DNA of 64,000 nt from an uncultured Eubacteriales bacterium. Lineage in GTDB: Bacteria; Bacillota; Clostridia; Oscillospirales; CAG-272. The notes under the pieces are model-generated. The model was not told the DNA's origin, did not search any database, and saw only the letters and a program-made list of their open reading frames with translations. The stretch spans positions 1 through 64,000 of the forward strand of contig CAKSZH010000004.1 of the NCBI GenBank assembly GCA_934525675.1, written 5' to 3'. Positions 7,952 through 16,093 of the stretch are shown in pieces (within the stretch, counting starts at the first letter, position 1; each line of letters opens with the position of its first letter). The translations under genes and the position numbers were made by a program.

Positions 7952-7980
7952 TTGTCAAAACACGCGTTTTATGATATACT
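7952..7980 (+). promoter_or_regulatory. SigA-type promoter for pyk
   Basis: TTGTCA, 17 bases, TATACT. The transcript would have a leader of about 160 bases before the pyk start. Confidence 0.7.
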
Positions 7981-8147
7981 GTTTTCTGAAATCATTTTTT
8001 GGAAGCGCTCGGTTCCGGCGGCTTTTTGCCCGGTTTTCCGGCATCCGTGAAACCGTCTGCGGACAGGAGGAATCCCGCATCCGGTCGCACGTCCCTGACG
8101 GCGTTTCCGTTTGTATACCTGCGCGGAAAGGCAGGGAAGGAGTGAAT

Positions 8148-9575
8148 ATGGGAATCCGTAAAACCAAAATCGTATGTACGCTCGGTCCGGCGACCGGAAC
8201 AGACAAGGTACTCGAACAGATGTTCCGCGCCGGCATGAATGTCGGCAGACTGAACTTTTCACACGGCACGCATGAGATGCACCGCGCCATGGCTGAGCGC
8301 TTCCGCCGTGTCCGCGACCGCCTCGGCATCCCTGCCGCTCTCCTGCTGGATACCAAGGGGCCCGAGATCCGGCTGAAAAATTTTAAGAACGGCAGGATCA
8401 CGCTTGCCTGCGGCGATCGTTTTGTCCTGACCTCACGTGAGGTGGAGGGAAGCGAACACGAGGTGACAGTGACCTTTGCTCCGCTTGCTAGCCAGATGAA
8501 GCCCGGCATGACCATTCTTGCCGATGACGGGAAGGTGGCATTCCGTGTGACGGATACGACCGATACCGATGTCATCTGCGAGGTGACTTCCGGCGGCGCC
8601 CTGTCCGATCACAAGAGCATCAATATTCCCAATGTGCACATTGATATGCCGTATATCAGCGAGGCGGACCGCTCTGACCTGATTTTCGGAACGGAGCTGG
8701 GTGTGGATTACGTTGCCGCCTCCTTCGTGCGTTGCCGGGAGGATGTGGAACAGGTACGTGCGCTTTTGAGAGAGCATGGCGGGGAACGTATCCGCATTAT
8801 CTCCAAGATCGAAAACATGGAGGGCGTCCGGAATTTTGACGGCATTCTCGAAGCGTCTGACGGTATCATGGTTGCCCGCGGCGACATGGGCGTGGAGGTT
8901 CCGTTCGAGCAGCTTCCCGGTATTCAGAAAATGATGATCAGTAAATGCTGCGGTTCCGGCAAGCCGGCAATCACGGCGACCCAGATGCTGGAGTCCATGA
9001 TCCATTCTTCCATGCCGACGAGAGCGGAGATCTCCGACGTTGCCAACGCTGTGTTCGACGGTACTTCCGCCGTGATGCTGTCCGGGGAGTCCGCAATGGG
9101 TGATCACCCGGCACTTGTCATCTCCACGATGGCAAAGATCGCGGAGCAGGCGGAGCAGGACGCGTCGCGGATTCATGCGCCAGGTACCAAGGTGCATTTC
9201 CAGTCATCGGCAGATGACATTACCAATGCGGTCAGCGATGCTGCGGTCATTCTTGCAAAAGACATCGGTGCGGGCGCGGTGATTGCCGTTACCTACGGCG
9301 GGACGACGGCACGCCGGGTTTCCAAATTCCGCCCGGCACAGCGCATCATCGGTGTCACACCCGATGAAAAGACCTATCACCAGTTGTCGCTTTCCTGGGG
9401 GGTGTGCCCGGTACTGGGACAGCTCCAGACGGATACCGACAGCCTGTTTGCGCACGCCGTTCACTGTGCACGCGCGGCAGGGCTGGTGAAGAGCGGCGAG
9501 CGCGTGGTCATTACCGCCGGCGTACCGCTCCAGGAATCGGGCAACACCAATATTCTGAAGGTGCAGGTCGTCTGA
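8148..9575 (+). CDS. pyk: Pyruvate kinase
   Basis: The 475-residue enzyme converts phosphoenolpyruvate and ADP to pyruvate and ATP. The N-terminal barrel strand KTKIVCTLGPAT and MNVGRLNFSHG carry substrate and K+ ligands; LLDTKGPEIR marks the insertion into the B domain; ISKIENMEGV supplies the catalytic lysine and metal-binding glutamate, and MVARGDMGVEVP the metal-binding Asp. MLESMI and GTSAVMLSGESAMG complete the barrel, and an allosteric C-domain follows. The open frame extends upstream to 7932, but ATG 8148 has AAGGAG 5 bases before it and matches the family N-terminus. It lacks the extra C-terminal PEP-utiliser-like domain of Bacillus Pyk. ppdK lies just beyond the next gene, so both enzymes of pyruvate/PEP interconversion are close together. 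Confidence 0.97.
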   Translation: MGIRKTKIVCTLGPATGTDKVLEQMFRAGMNVGRLNFSHGTHEMHRAMAERFRRVRDRLGIPAALLLDTKGPEIRLKNFKNGRITLACGDRFVLTSREVEGSEHEVTVTFAPLASQMKPGMTILADDGKVAFRVTDTTDTDVICEVTSGGALSDHKSINIPNVHIDMPYISEADRSDLIFGTELGVDYVAASFVRCREDVEQVRALLREHGGERIRIISKIENMEGVRNFDGILEASDGIMVARGDMGVEVPFEQLPGIQKMMISKCCGSGKPAITATQMLESMIHSSMPTRAEISDVANAVFDGTSAVMLSGESAMGDHPALVISTMAKIAEQAEQDASRIHAPGTKVHFQSSADDITNAVSDAAVILAKDIGAGAVIAVTYGGTTARRVSKFRPAQRIIGVTPDEKTYHQLSLSWGVCPVLGQLQTDTDSLFAHAVHCARAAGLVKSGERVVITAGVPLQESGNTNILKVQVV

Positions 9576-9652
9576 TTTATGCAAATGAGTTTCCGCCCCA
9601 AAAACGGCGGTTAAGTAACAGAATATCAACATAAGAGGAGGCGCGATCGGTC

Positions 9653-10078
9653 ATGAATGCGTCGGAAATATATATTGCTGTCGAAAACGTGTTTTACCTG
9701 CTTGTGCAGTATGCGATTCTTGCCATTGAGTTGGTTGGCGTATGTGTCCTGATTTTTACCATTGTCAAGTCCGTGATCGGACTGTTCCGGCACTCCGAGC
9801 GTCTTCGGCTGGAGCTTGCGGAGGGGATCGCGCTGTCACTGGAATTCAAGATGGGCGGAGAGTTGCTCCGTACCGTAATCGTCCGCGAGTGGAAAGAACT
9901 GCTGATTCTCGGAGCTGTGATTCTTTTGCGGGCCGCCCTGACCTTCCTCATTCAATGGGAGATCCGCGTGGAGAAGGGTGAAAGCAAGCTGACAGACGAG
10001 GCGGCAAGCGGCAAGGAAGCCGGAACGGAGACGAGAACAGAAGACGGTGCGAAAGGTAAGAAAAATACAGGGGAATAA
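9653..10078 (+). CDS. DUF1622 family membrane protein
   Basis: The 141-residue protein has two long hydrophobic segments (about residues 12-37 and 79-98) separated by a conserved block (LRLELAEGIALSLEFKMGGE) typical of DUF1622 inner-membrane proteins, whose function is unknown. The C-terminal 35 residues are charged and low in complexity. The start has AGAGGAGG about 12 bases upstream. It lies 77 bases after pyk without an obvious terminator between them and may be co-transcribed with it. Confidence 0.8.
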   Translation: MNASEIYIAVENVFYLLVQYAILAIELVGVCVLIFTIVKSVIGLFRHSERLRLELAEGIALSLEFKMGGELLRTVIVREWKELLILGAVILLRAALTFLIQWEIRVEKGESKLTDEAASGKEAGTETRTEDGAKGKKNTGE

Positions 10079-10200
10079 CGCCATCCGCAAAAGGTCTTTC
10101 TCCCCGACACAGGCATGATGCCGGCAGGGTAGGAAGTCCTCTGAAAAGTCTGCCAATCGCAGGCGCTCCCAAGTAACCGCTGAAGATTTGCTCAATATGA

Positions 10201-10228
10201 AAGCCACCCGCCCCGACGGGGGGCTTTC
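10201..10228 (+). terminator. GC-rich hairpin after the DUF1622 gene
   Basis: AAAGCC pairs with GGCTTT around a CCCGCCCC/GGGG core. There is only a weak T stretch after it, so termination is uncertain. Confidence 0.4.
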
Positions 10229-10239
10229 CTTATATAACA

Positions 10240-10270
10240 AAAAGCCCTTTGGCATAAATGCCAAAGGGCT
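10240..10270 (-). terminator. ppdK: Rho-independent terminator of ppdK
   Basis: AGCCCTTTGGCA pairs with TGCCAAAGGGCT around TAAA, and on the minus strand it is followed by TTTTTG. A short T stretch on the other side could also serve the plus strand. Confidence 0.85.
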
Positions 10271-10318
10271 GAATGTTTTTAATTCCGTCCGGAAGAAGAA
10301 TCAACTGCCTTGCGGCAA

Positions 10319-12949
10319 TTACTTTTCGTCCTTGAGGGCTGCCTGAGCTGCTGCCAGACGAGCGATCGGAACACGGAACGGAGAGCAGGAAACGTAGGTG
10401 AGTCCGATCTTGTGGCAGAATTCCACGGATGTCGGGTCGCCGCCGTGCTCGCCGCAGATGCCGCAGTGCATGTCGGGGCGAACGCTCTTGCCGAGCTTCA
10501 CAGCCATATCCATCAGCTTGCCGACACCAACCTGGTCGAGCTTTGCAAACGGATCGTTCTCGTAGATCTTCGCGTCGTAGTATGCGGGCAGGAACTTGCC
10601 TGCGTCGTCACGGCTGAAGCCGAAGGTCATCTGGGTCAGGTCGTTGGTACCGAAGCAGAAGAATTCAGCTTCCTTCGCGATCTCGTCAGCGGTGAGCGCT
10701 GCTCTCGGGATCTCGATCATGGTGCCGACCTCGTACTTGAGGGCAATGCCTGCTGCCTTGATCTCTTCGTCAGCGGTCTTGACAACGGTGTCCTTCACAT
10801 ACTTGAGCTCCTTGACTTCGCCGACCAGCGGGATCATGATCTCGGGGACGAGCTTCCAGTCAGGATGCTTCTTCAGCACGTTGATTGCCGCACGGATGAC
10901 AGCCTTGGTCTGCATCACGGCGATTTCGGGGTAGGTGACGCACAGACGGCATCCGCGGTGACCCATCATCGGGTTTGCTTCATGCAGACCCTGGATAATT
11001 CCCTTGATGGTTTCAACGGACTTGCCCTGTGCCTTTGCCAGCTCCTCGATCTCGGGCTCGGTCGTGGGAACGAACTCATGGAGCGGGGGATCCAGGAAAC
11101 GGATGGTAACAGGGGTGCCTTCCAGAGCCTCGTAAAGAGCCTCGAAGTCAGCCTGCTGCATGGGCATGATCTTTGCAAGAGCCGCTTCACGCTCTGCAAC
11201 CGTGTCGGAGCAGATCATTTCGCGGAATGCAGCGATTCTGGAGGGCTCGAAGAACATATGCTCGGTACGGCACAGACCGATACCCTCAGCGCCGAGCTCG
11301 CGAGCCTTCTTTGCGTCGCGGGGCGTGTCGGCATTGGTTCTGACACTGAGCTTGCGGTACTTGTCCGCCCACTTCATGATGCGGTCGAAGTTACCGGAAA
11401 TGGTAGCGTCAACGGTCTTGATCTCGCCGTCGTAGATGTTACCGGTGGAGCCGTCGATGGAGATGTAGTCGCCCTCGTGGAAGGTCTTGCCTGCCAGCGT
11501 GAACTTCTTGTTTGCTTCATCCATCACGATGTCGCCGCAACCGGAAACACAGCAGGTGCCCATGCCGCGCGCAACGACTGCTGCGTGGGAGGTCATACCG
11601 CCGCGGACGGTCAGAATGCCCTGGGAAGCCTTCATACCGGTGATGTCCTCAGGAGAGGTCTCAAGACGGACAAGAACGACCTTCTTGCCTGTCTTCTTCC
11701 ACTTTTCAGCGTCCTCTGCGGAGAAGACGATCTGACCGCAGGCAGCGCCGGGGGAAGCACCGAGTCCCTTGCCGATCGGGTTTGCCTTCTTGAGAGCAGC
11801 CGCGTCGAACTGGGGATGGAGCAGGGTATCGAGGTTACGGGGGTCGATCATGAGAACAGCTTCCTTTTCGGTTCTCATGCCCTCGTCAACGAGGTCGCAG
11901 GCAATCTGCAGAGCCGCCTGAGCGGTACGCTTGCCGTTACGGGTCTGGAGCATATAGAGCTTGCCGTGTTCGACGGTGAACTCCATATCCTGCATATCGC
12001 GGTAGTGGTTTTCGAGCGTCTTGCAGACGTTCTCGAACTGCTGGAATGCTTCGGGGAACAGCTCTGCCATCTTTGCGATGGGAAGAGGAGTACGGACGCC
12101 TGCAACGACGTCTTCGCCCTGTGCATTGGGCAGGAATTCGCCCATCAGCTTCTTTTCGCCGGTTGCGGGATCACGGGTGAAAGCAACACCGGTGCCGCAG
12201 TCGTCGCCCATGTTACCGAATGCCATCATCTGCACGTTGACAGCGGTGCCCCAGGAGTAGGGGATATCGTTGTCGCGGCGGTAGACATTCGCACGGGGGT
12301 TGTCCCAGGAACGGAACACGGCTTTGATTGCGCCGATGAGCTGCTCCTTCGGATCGGACGGGAAATCGGTGCCGATCTTGGACTTATATTCAGCCTTGAA
12401 CTGGTTTGCAAGAGTCTTGAGGTCATCGGCGTTCAGCTCGACGTCGAACTTGACGCCCTTTTCCGCCTTCATCCTGTCGATGAGCTCCTCGAAGTACTTC
12501 TTGCCGACTTCCATAACGACGTCGGAATACATCTGGATAAATCTTCTGTAGCAGTCCCAAGCCCATCTGGGGTTACCGGACTTGTTTGCGATGACCTCCA
12601 CGACATCCTCGTTCAGACCGAGGTTGAGGATGGTGTCCATCATGCCGGGCATAGATGCACGTGCGCCGGAGCGGACGGAAACGAGAAGAGGATTCTCCTT
12701 GTCGCCGAACTTCTTGCCGGTGATCTCCTCCATCTTTGCGATGTAGGTCATGATCTCAGCCATGATGCCGTCATTGATCTGTCTGCCGTCCTCGTAATAC
12801 TGTGTGCAGGCTTCGGTGGAGATGGTGAAGCCCTGGGGAACGGGGAGACCGATGTTGGTCATCTCAGCGAGGTTTGCACCCTTTCCGCCGAGCAGCTCGC
12901 GCATATTCGCGTTGCCTTCGGTAAACAGGTAGCAATACTTGTGTGCCAT
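10319..12949 (-). CDS. ppdK: Pyruvate, phosphate dikinase
   Basis: The 876-residue enzyme interconverts pyruvate, ATP and Pi with PEP, AMP and PPi. The N-terminal ATP-grasp domain begins with GGKGANLAEM and contains SVRSGARASMPGMMDT. The phosphohistidine domain carries GGMTSHAAVVARGMG (the catalytic His swings between sites), and the C-terminal PEP/pyruvate barrel holds FGTNDLTQM and CGICGEHGGDP with the catalytic Cys. Length matches the family (about 875). ATG 12949 is chosen because GGAGG precedes it and it begins the conserved YCYLFTEGN segment; an in-frame start at 13027 would add 26 unconserved residues. In glycolytic anaerobes this enzyme works with PPi and complements the nearby pyruvate kinase. 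Confidence 0.97.
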   Translation of the reverse strand: MAHKYCYLFTEGNANMRELLGGKGANLAEMTNIGLPVPQGFTISTEACTQYYEDGRQINDGIMAEIMTYIAKMEEITGKKFGDKENPLLVSVRSGARASMPGMMDTILNLGLNEDVVEVIANKSGNPRWAWDCYRRFIQMYSDVVMEVGKKYFEELIDRMKAEKGVKFDVELNADDLKTLANQFKAEYKSKIGTDFPSDPKEQLIGAIKAVFRSWDNPRANVYRRDNDIPYSWGTAVNVQMMAFGNMGDDCGTGVAFTRDPATGEKKLMGEFLPNAQGEDVVAGVRTPLPIAKMAELFPEAFQQFENVCKTLENHYRDMQDMEFTVEHGKLYMLQTRNGKRTAQAALQIACDLVDEGMRTEKEAVLMIDPRNLDTLLHPQFDAAALKKANPIGKGLGASPGAACGQIVFSAEDAEKWKKTGKKVVLVRLETSPEDITGMKASQGILTVRGGMTSHAAVVARGMGTCCVSGCGDIVMDEANKKFTLAGKTFHEGDYISIDGSTGNIYDGEIKTVDATISGNFDRIMKWADKYRKLSVRTNADTPRDAKKARELGAEGIGLCRTEHMFFEPSRIAAFREMICSDTVAEREAALAKIMPMQQADFEALYEALEGTPVTIRFLDPPLHEFVPTTEPEIEELAKAQGKSVETIKGIIQGLHEANPMMGHRGCRLCVTYPEIAVMQTKAVIRAAINVLKKHPDWKLVPEIMIPLVGEVKELKYVKDTVVKTADEEIKAAGIALKYEVGTMIEIPRAALTADEIAKEAEFFCFGTNDLTQMTFGFSRDDAGKFLPAYYDAKIYENDPFAKLDQVGVGKLMDMAVKLGKSVRPDMHCGICGEHGGDPTSVEFCHKIGLTYVSCSPFRVPIARLAAAQAALKDEK

Positions 12950-13037
12950 TTGATATTCCTCCAAAATAAATGATTTGCTTTTCAGGGGCTGCATACGGCT
13001 TCCTGTATTTTCCTCGTCCGTATTCACAGCAATCTTA

Positions 13038-13067
13038 ATTATATCATATTGAAAAAGAGATAATCAA
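13038..13067 (-). promoter_or_regulatory. SigA-type promoter for ppdK
   Basis: On the minus strand: TTGATT (13062-13067), 18 bases, TATAAT (13038-13043). Confidence 0.7.
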
Positions 13068-13149
13068 CGCCTTTTCAAATTTAATTGTTAATTTTCTATG
13101 AACATTCATGACATAAAATAAGGACCGTTACGTCTGTCTGGGGAAACTA

Positions 13150-13177
13150 TTGACAAACGGGCGGAATCTGTTAGAAT
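13150..13177 (+). promoter_or_regulatory. SigA-type promoter for the DUF2079 gene
   Basis: TTGACA, 16 bases, TAGAAT, 100 bases before the start codon. Confidence 0.6.
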
Positions 13178-13278
13178 GAAAACAGAAAAACGCGCTGGAG
13201 ACCGGGAAACAAAACGCGCGGGAAATCGTCAAGGCAGGCGGGAAAAAGCCCGCGTGCGGGACGCAGGGGGAGGACGGT

Positions 13279-15597
13279 ATGGACGAAAGAGACACCCAAA
13301 ACGAAAAACACAGGCAGAACGGTAAAGCCGAAAAGCCGGAAACACCTGCGGGTCCGGTGCAGAGCGGGAAGCCGGCAGAAGCGGGAAACACGGGCGCGGG
13401 GATTGCCGGCGCGGGGTTCACGGATACGGAAACAGCGAATGCGCAGGCATCGGCGAAAAGCGCCGGGACGGGTAACGGGAAGACGGCGAAGAATTCCCTC
13501 GCGAACGCACAGAAATCGGTGAAAAGCGCCGGGACGGGTAACGGGAAGACGGCGAAGAATTCCCTCGCGAACGCACAGAAATCGGTGAAAAGCGCCGGGA
13601 CGGGGAACGGGAAGAGGGCGAAGGCTCCCTCTGCCGATGCGCAGGCACCGACCCGCGGGGGATGGCTTTCCCGCGTGGGCGACTGGTGCCGCCGTCATGC
13701 GCTTTCCGTGGACAGCGTTGCCGCCTCGGCGGTATCGGGATACCTGACCGCGTCTTTTTGTGCGCTCCTCACGGACACAAATTTTTCCGCGCTCTCCTTT
13801 GTGGAGAATCTTTCGCGCGGGCAGTTCTGGGCGATTCTTCTCCTGGTATTTGCCGCGCTGCTTGCGGTCGGGATTCTGACCCGGCGCAAGCTGATCCCTT
13901 GCGTGGGACTTGCGCTCTCCACCCTGATTTTCTGCGTTTCCTATGCGGTCGCCGCGGGAAATCTGTGGATGGGGCTGGGGCTTCTCCTCCCGGCGCTGGT
14001 CGTGGTGCGCTACGTGATCAAGGAAGACGGGCTGAACCCCGATCGGATCGTGTTTTCCTCCCGCACGGGTTGGGCACTCACGGGGCTGGGCGTGCTGCTC
14101 TTTACGCTGGTAATCGGTTACGCTTCGTCAATCCGGTACACAGCGTTCCTGTCTAACACCTTTGATTTCGGTCTGTTCGCGCAGATGTTCGAGGGCATGG
14201 CGCGGACGGGAACTCCCGTGACGACGCTGGAACGCAACGTGGAGCTTTCGCACTTTGCGGTGCATTTTTCCCCGTTTTTCTATGTGCTCCTGCCGGGGTA
14301 CATGATCTTCCGCTCGCCGCTCTACCTCATCTGGGTACAGGCGTTCGGCGTTGCGGCGGGGGCGTTTGCGGTGTACGGCATTGCGCGGCGGCTGAAGCTG
14401 CTTCCGTCCCATGCAACGGGCTGTGCGTTCCTGTATCTTCTGTATCCTGCGCTTTCCCGCGGATGCTTTTACGATTTCCATGAAAACAAGTTTCTCCCGG
14501 TCACGGTGCTGTTCCTTGTGTACTTCTTGCTCCGTCAGGTGACGGACGGGGAAGAGGAGACCGGGCGGAGCCTGCCCGCGGGCACCCCCGGAGGGGGGAT
14601 CGGGCGGCGGAGCGCGGGGGAGGCGGATACCGGTTTTCTTCCGTGGCTCCGGCGGACGGGGCGCGCGTGGCTCGGATTCCTGCCGGCGCTCGGTTGTGCG
14701 CTTCTCGTCCTGTCGATCAAGGAGGATGCGGCGGTGTACGTGGCGGCGGTCGCTCTTTGGGTGATTCTGACGCAGAAGAAAAAGTGGCGCGGGGCGGTGC
14801 TGTTTGTGCTGTCGGTTGCCTATCTCGGCTTCGCGGTCAGAATGATCTCGCATTTCGGCGGCGAGCTGCTGGTCGGCAGATACCGGGATTTTCTGCGCGA
14901 GGGCAACAGCTTTACCGATGTCCTGAAGGAATGCTTCTACGGGATCGGCAGGTTCTTCCGCATCGTGTTTACGGAGAATAAGGGCGCGTACCTGCTCTGG
15001 ATGTTTGTACCCGTCCTGTTCGCTCCGTTCCTTACCAAGAAGCAGGGAACGCTTGTCCTGCTTCTCCCCATGCTGCTCATCAACCTGATGTCCTCGGACA
15101 AATATCAGTTTGACGTGGCGTTCCAGTATACCTTCGGCGTGGGGGCGCTGATTCTGGTATCGTTTGTCCTCATGCTTGCGGACAGAAAGCCGGAGACGCG
15201 CGGACGGACGCTTGTAATAGCGCTTTCATTCAGCCTGATCCTGACGGCATCTCTGACTTTCCCGACGGTCGGTTACTATATTGACCGTTTCGGCGGCAAC
15301 CGTGCATATTACGCCGAGGCGGAACAGGTGCTGCATGACAGCCTTCCCGAGGGTGCGTCGGTTTCGGCGAACAGCTCCCTGACGGCGCATCTCTACCGCT
15401 TCCGTGACGTTCATTCGGTCGGCACCTCCTACTGGACGCCGGAGAAGACCGATTATTACGTTCTCCGCAACGACACGACCTTCAAATACAAAGGAAAAGA
15501 GTACAAGACGGGCGTTTCGTTCCTCGAAGAATACTATCCGGATCAGTACGAACGGGTCGGAGGCAGTGAATTCTTTGACATTTACCGCCTCAGATAA
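13279..15597 (+). CDS. DUF2079-family polytopic membrane protein with a repetitive cytoplasmic N-terminus
   Basis: The 772-residue protein has a hydrophilic, Ala/Gly/Lys-rich first 135 residues made partly of tandem 22-residue repeats, then about a dozen hydrophobic segments. The membrane part has the DUF2079 hallmark around residues 275-330 (NTFDFGLFAQMFEGMARTG, then HFAVHFSPFFYVLLPGY) and YDFHENKF followed by KEDAAVYV. DUF2079 proteins resemble GT-C type glycosyltransferases that use lipid-linked sugars; the substrate is unknown. A second low-complexity insert lies near residues 425-450 between two membrane segments. The start ATG follows GGGGGAGG. The C-terminal soluble tail of about 100 residues contains NSSLTAHLYRFRDVHSVG, usual for the family. 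Confidence 0.75.
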   Translation: MDERDTQNEKHRQNGKAEKPETPAGPVQSGKPAEAGNTGAGIAGAGFTDTETANAQASAKSAGTGNGKTAKNSLANAQKSVKSAGTGNGKTAKNSLANAQKSVKSAGTGNGKRAKAPSADAQAPTRGGWLSRVGDWCRRHALSVDSVAASAVSGYLTASFCALLTDTNFSALSFVENLSRGQFWAILLLVFAALLAVGILTRRKLIPCVGLALSTLIFCVSYAVAAGNLWMGLGLLLPALVVVRYVIKEDGLNPDRIVFSSRTGWALTGLGVLLFTLVIGYASSIRYTAFLSNTFDFGLFAQMFEGMARTGTPVTTLERNVELSHFAVHFSPFFYVLLPGYMIFRSPLYLIWVQAFGVAAGAFAVYGIARRLKLLPSHATGCAFLYLLYPALSRGCFYDFHENKFLPVTVLFLVYFLLRQVTDGEEETGRSLPAGTPGGGIGRRSAGEADTGFLPWLRRTGRAWLGFLPALGCALLVLSIKEDAAVYVAAVALWVILTQKKKWRGAVLFVLSVAYLGFAVRMISHFGGELLVGRYRDFLREGNSFTDVLKECFYGIGRFFRIVFTENKGAYLLWMFVPVLFAPFLTKKQGTLVLLLPMLLINLMSSDKYQFDVAFQYTFGVGALILVSFVLMLADRKPETRGRTLVIALSFSLILTASLTFPTVGYYIDRFGGNRAYYAEAEQVLHDSLPEGASVSANSSLTAHLYRFRDVHSVGTSYWTPEKTDYYVLRNDTTFKYKGKEYKTGVSFLEEYYPDQYERVGGSEFFDIYRLR
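13456..13650 (+). repeat. In-frame 66-bp tandem repeat, about three copies
   Basis: Units start at 13456, 13522 and 13588. The first two are essentially identical (22 codons, KSAGTGNGKTAKNSLANAQ plus KSV) and the third diverges after KSAGTGNGK. The repeat lies inside the DUF2079 gene. Confidence 0.9.
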
Positions 15598-15683
15598 GGG
15601 GTACCGCGGGGGGGGGCTCTGCCGCCGGACGGCTCCCCAAAATCACAGAGAACGAGGAGAAGCCCGGATAACGGAGAAAACTT

Positions 15684-16022
15684 ATGAAGCATGAAATCAT
15701 CGGAAAGACCGTGGAGGTGACCATGGATCGCCCGATCGGGACGAGACACCCAAAGCATCCGGAGGTCGTGTACCCCATCAATTACGGATACATCGCGGGA
15801 CTGATGGGCGGCGACGGGGAGGAGCAGGACGTTTACGTGCTCGGACCGGGGGAACCGCTTGCGACCTTCCGCGGGCGCGTCATCGCCGTCATTGAACGTG
15901 CGGACGACGTGGAGGAGAAGTGGGTCGCCTCGGACGGCACGAGAGAATACACCCCCGAGGAGATTGCCCGGGCGGTGCAGTTCCAGGAGCAGTTCCACGA
16001 GAGTACGGTTTATACGGAATAA
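15684..16022 (+). CDS. Short inorganic pyrophosphatase-like protein
   Basis: The 112-residue protein aligns to the core of family I inorganic pyrophosphatases: YPINYGYI, then GGDGEEQDVYVLGPGEPL with the acidic metal-binding cluster, then VIAVIERADDVEEKWV with further acidic residues and a lysine. Canonical bacterial enzymes are 160-180 residues, so the N-terminal strands and C-terminal helices are missing; proteins of this short type are common in Clostridia and are usually annotated as pyrophosphatases. Whether it hydrolyses PPi is not shown. The ATG is preceded by GGAG about 20 bases upstream and by GGAGAAAACTT. It may be co-transcribed with the DUF2079 gene 86 bases before it. Confidence 0.7.
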   Translation: MKHEIIGKTVEVTMDRPIGTRHPKHPEVVYPINYGYIAGLMGGDGEEQDVYVLGPGEPLATFRGRVIAVIERADDVEEKWVASDGTREYTPEEIARAVQFQEQFHESTVYTE

Positions 16023-16046
16023 CGGATTTTCCGTCGGGACGGCTGA

Positions 16047-16086
16047 ACAAAATACGGGAGCGGCAAATGCCGCTCCCGTATTTTGT
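16047..16086. terminator. Bidirectional rho-independent terminator
   Basis: ACAAAATACGGGAGCGGCA and its perfect complement form a 19-bp stem around AA, with T runs on both strands. It separates two convergent genes. Confidence 0.9.
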
Positions 16087-16093
16087 TTTGGCC

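Noticed and set aside
7932..8147. N-terminal extension of pyruvate kinase
   Set aside because: It contains the promoter, has no ribosome binding site and is absent from the family; the start at 8148 fits.
10310..12973. An 887-codon open frame on the plus strand
   Set aside because: It is antisense to ppdK.
13456..13650. Possible CRISPR-like repeat array
   Set aside because: The repeats are contiguous 66-bp in-frame units without unique spacers, inside a coding gene.
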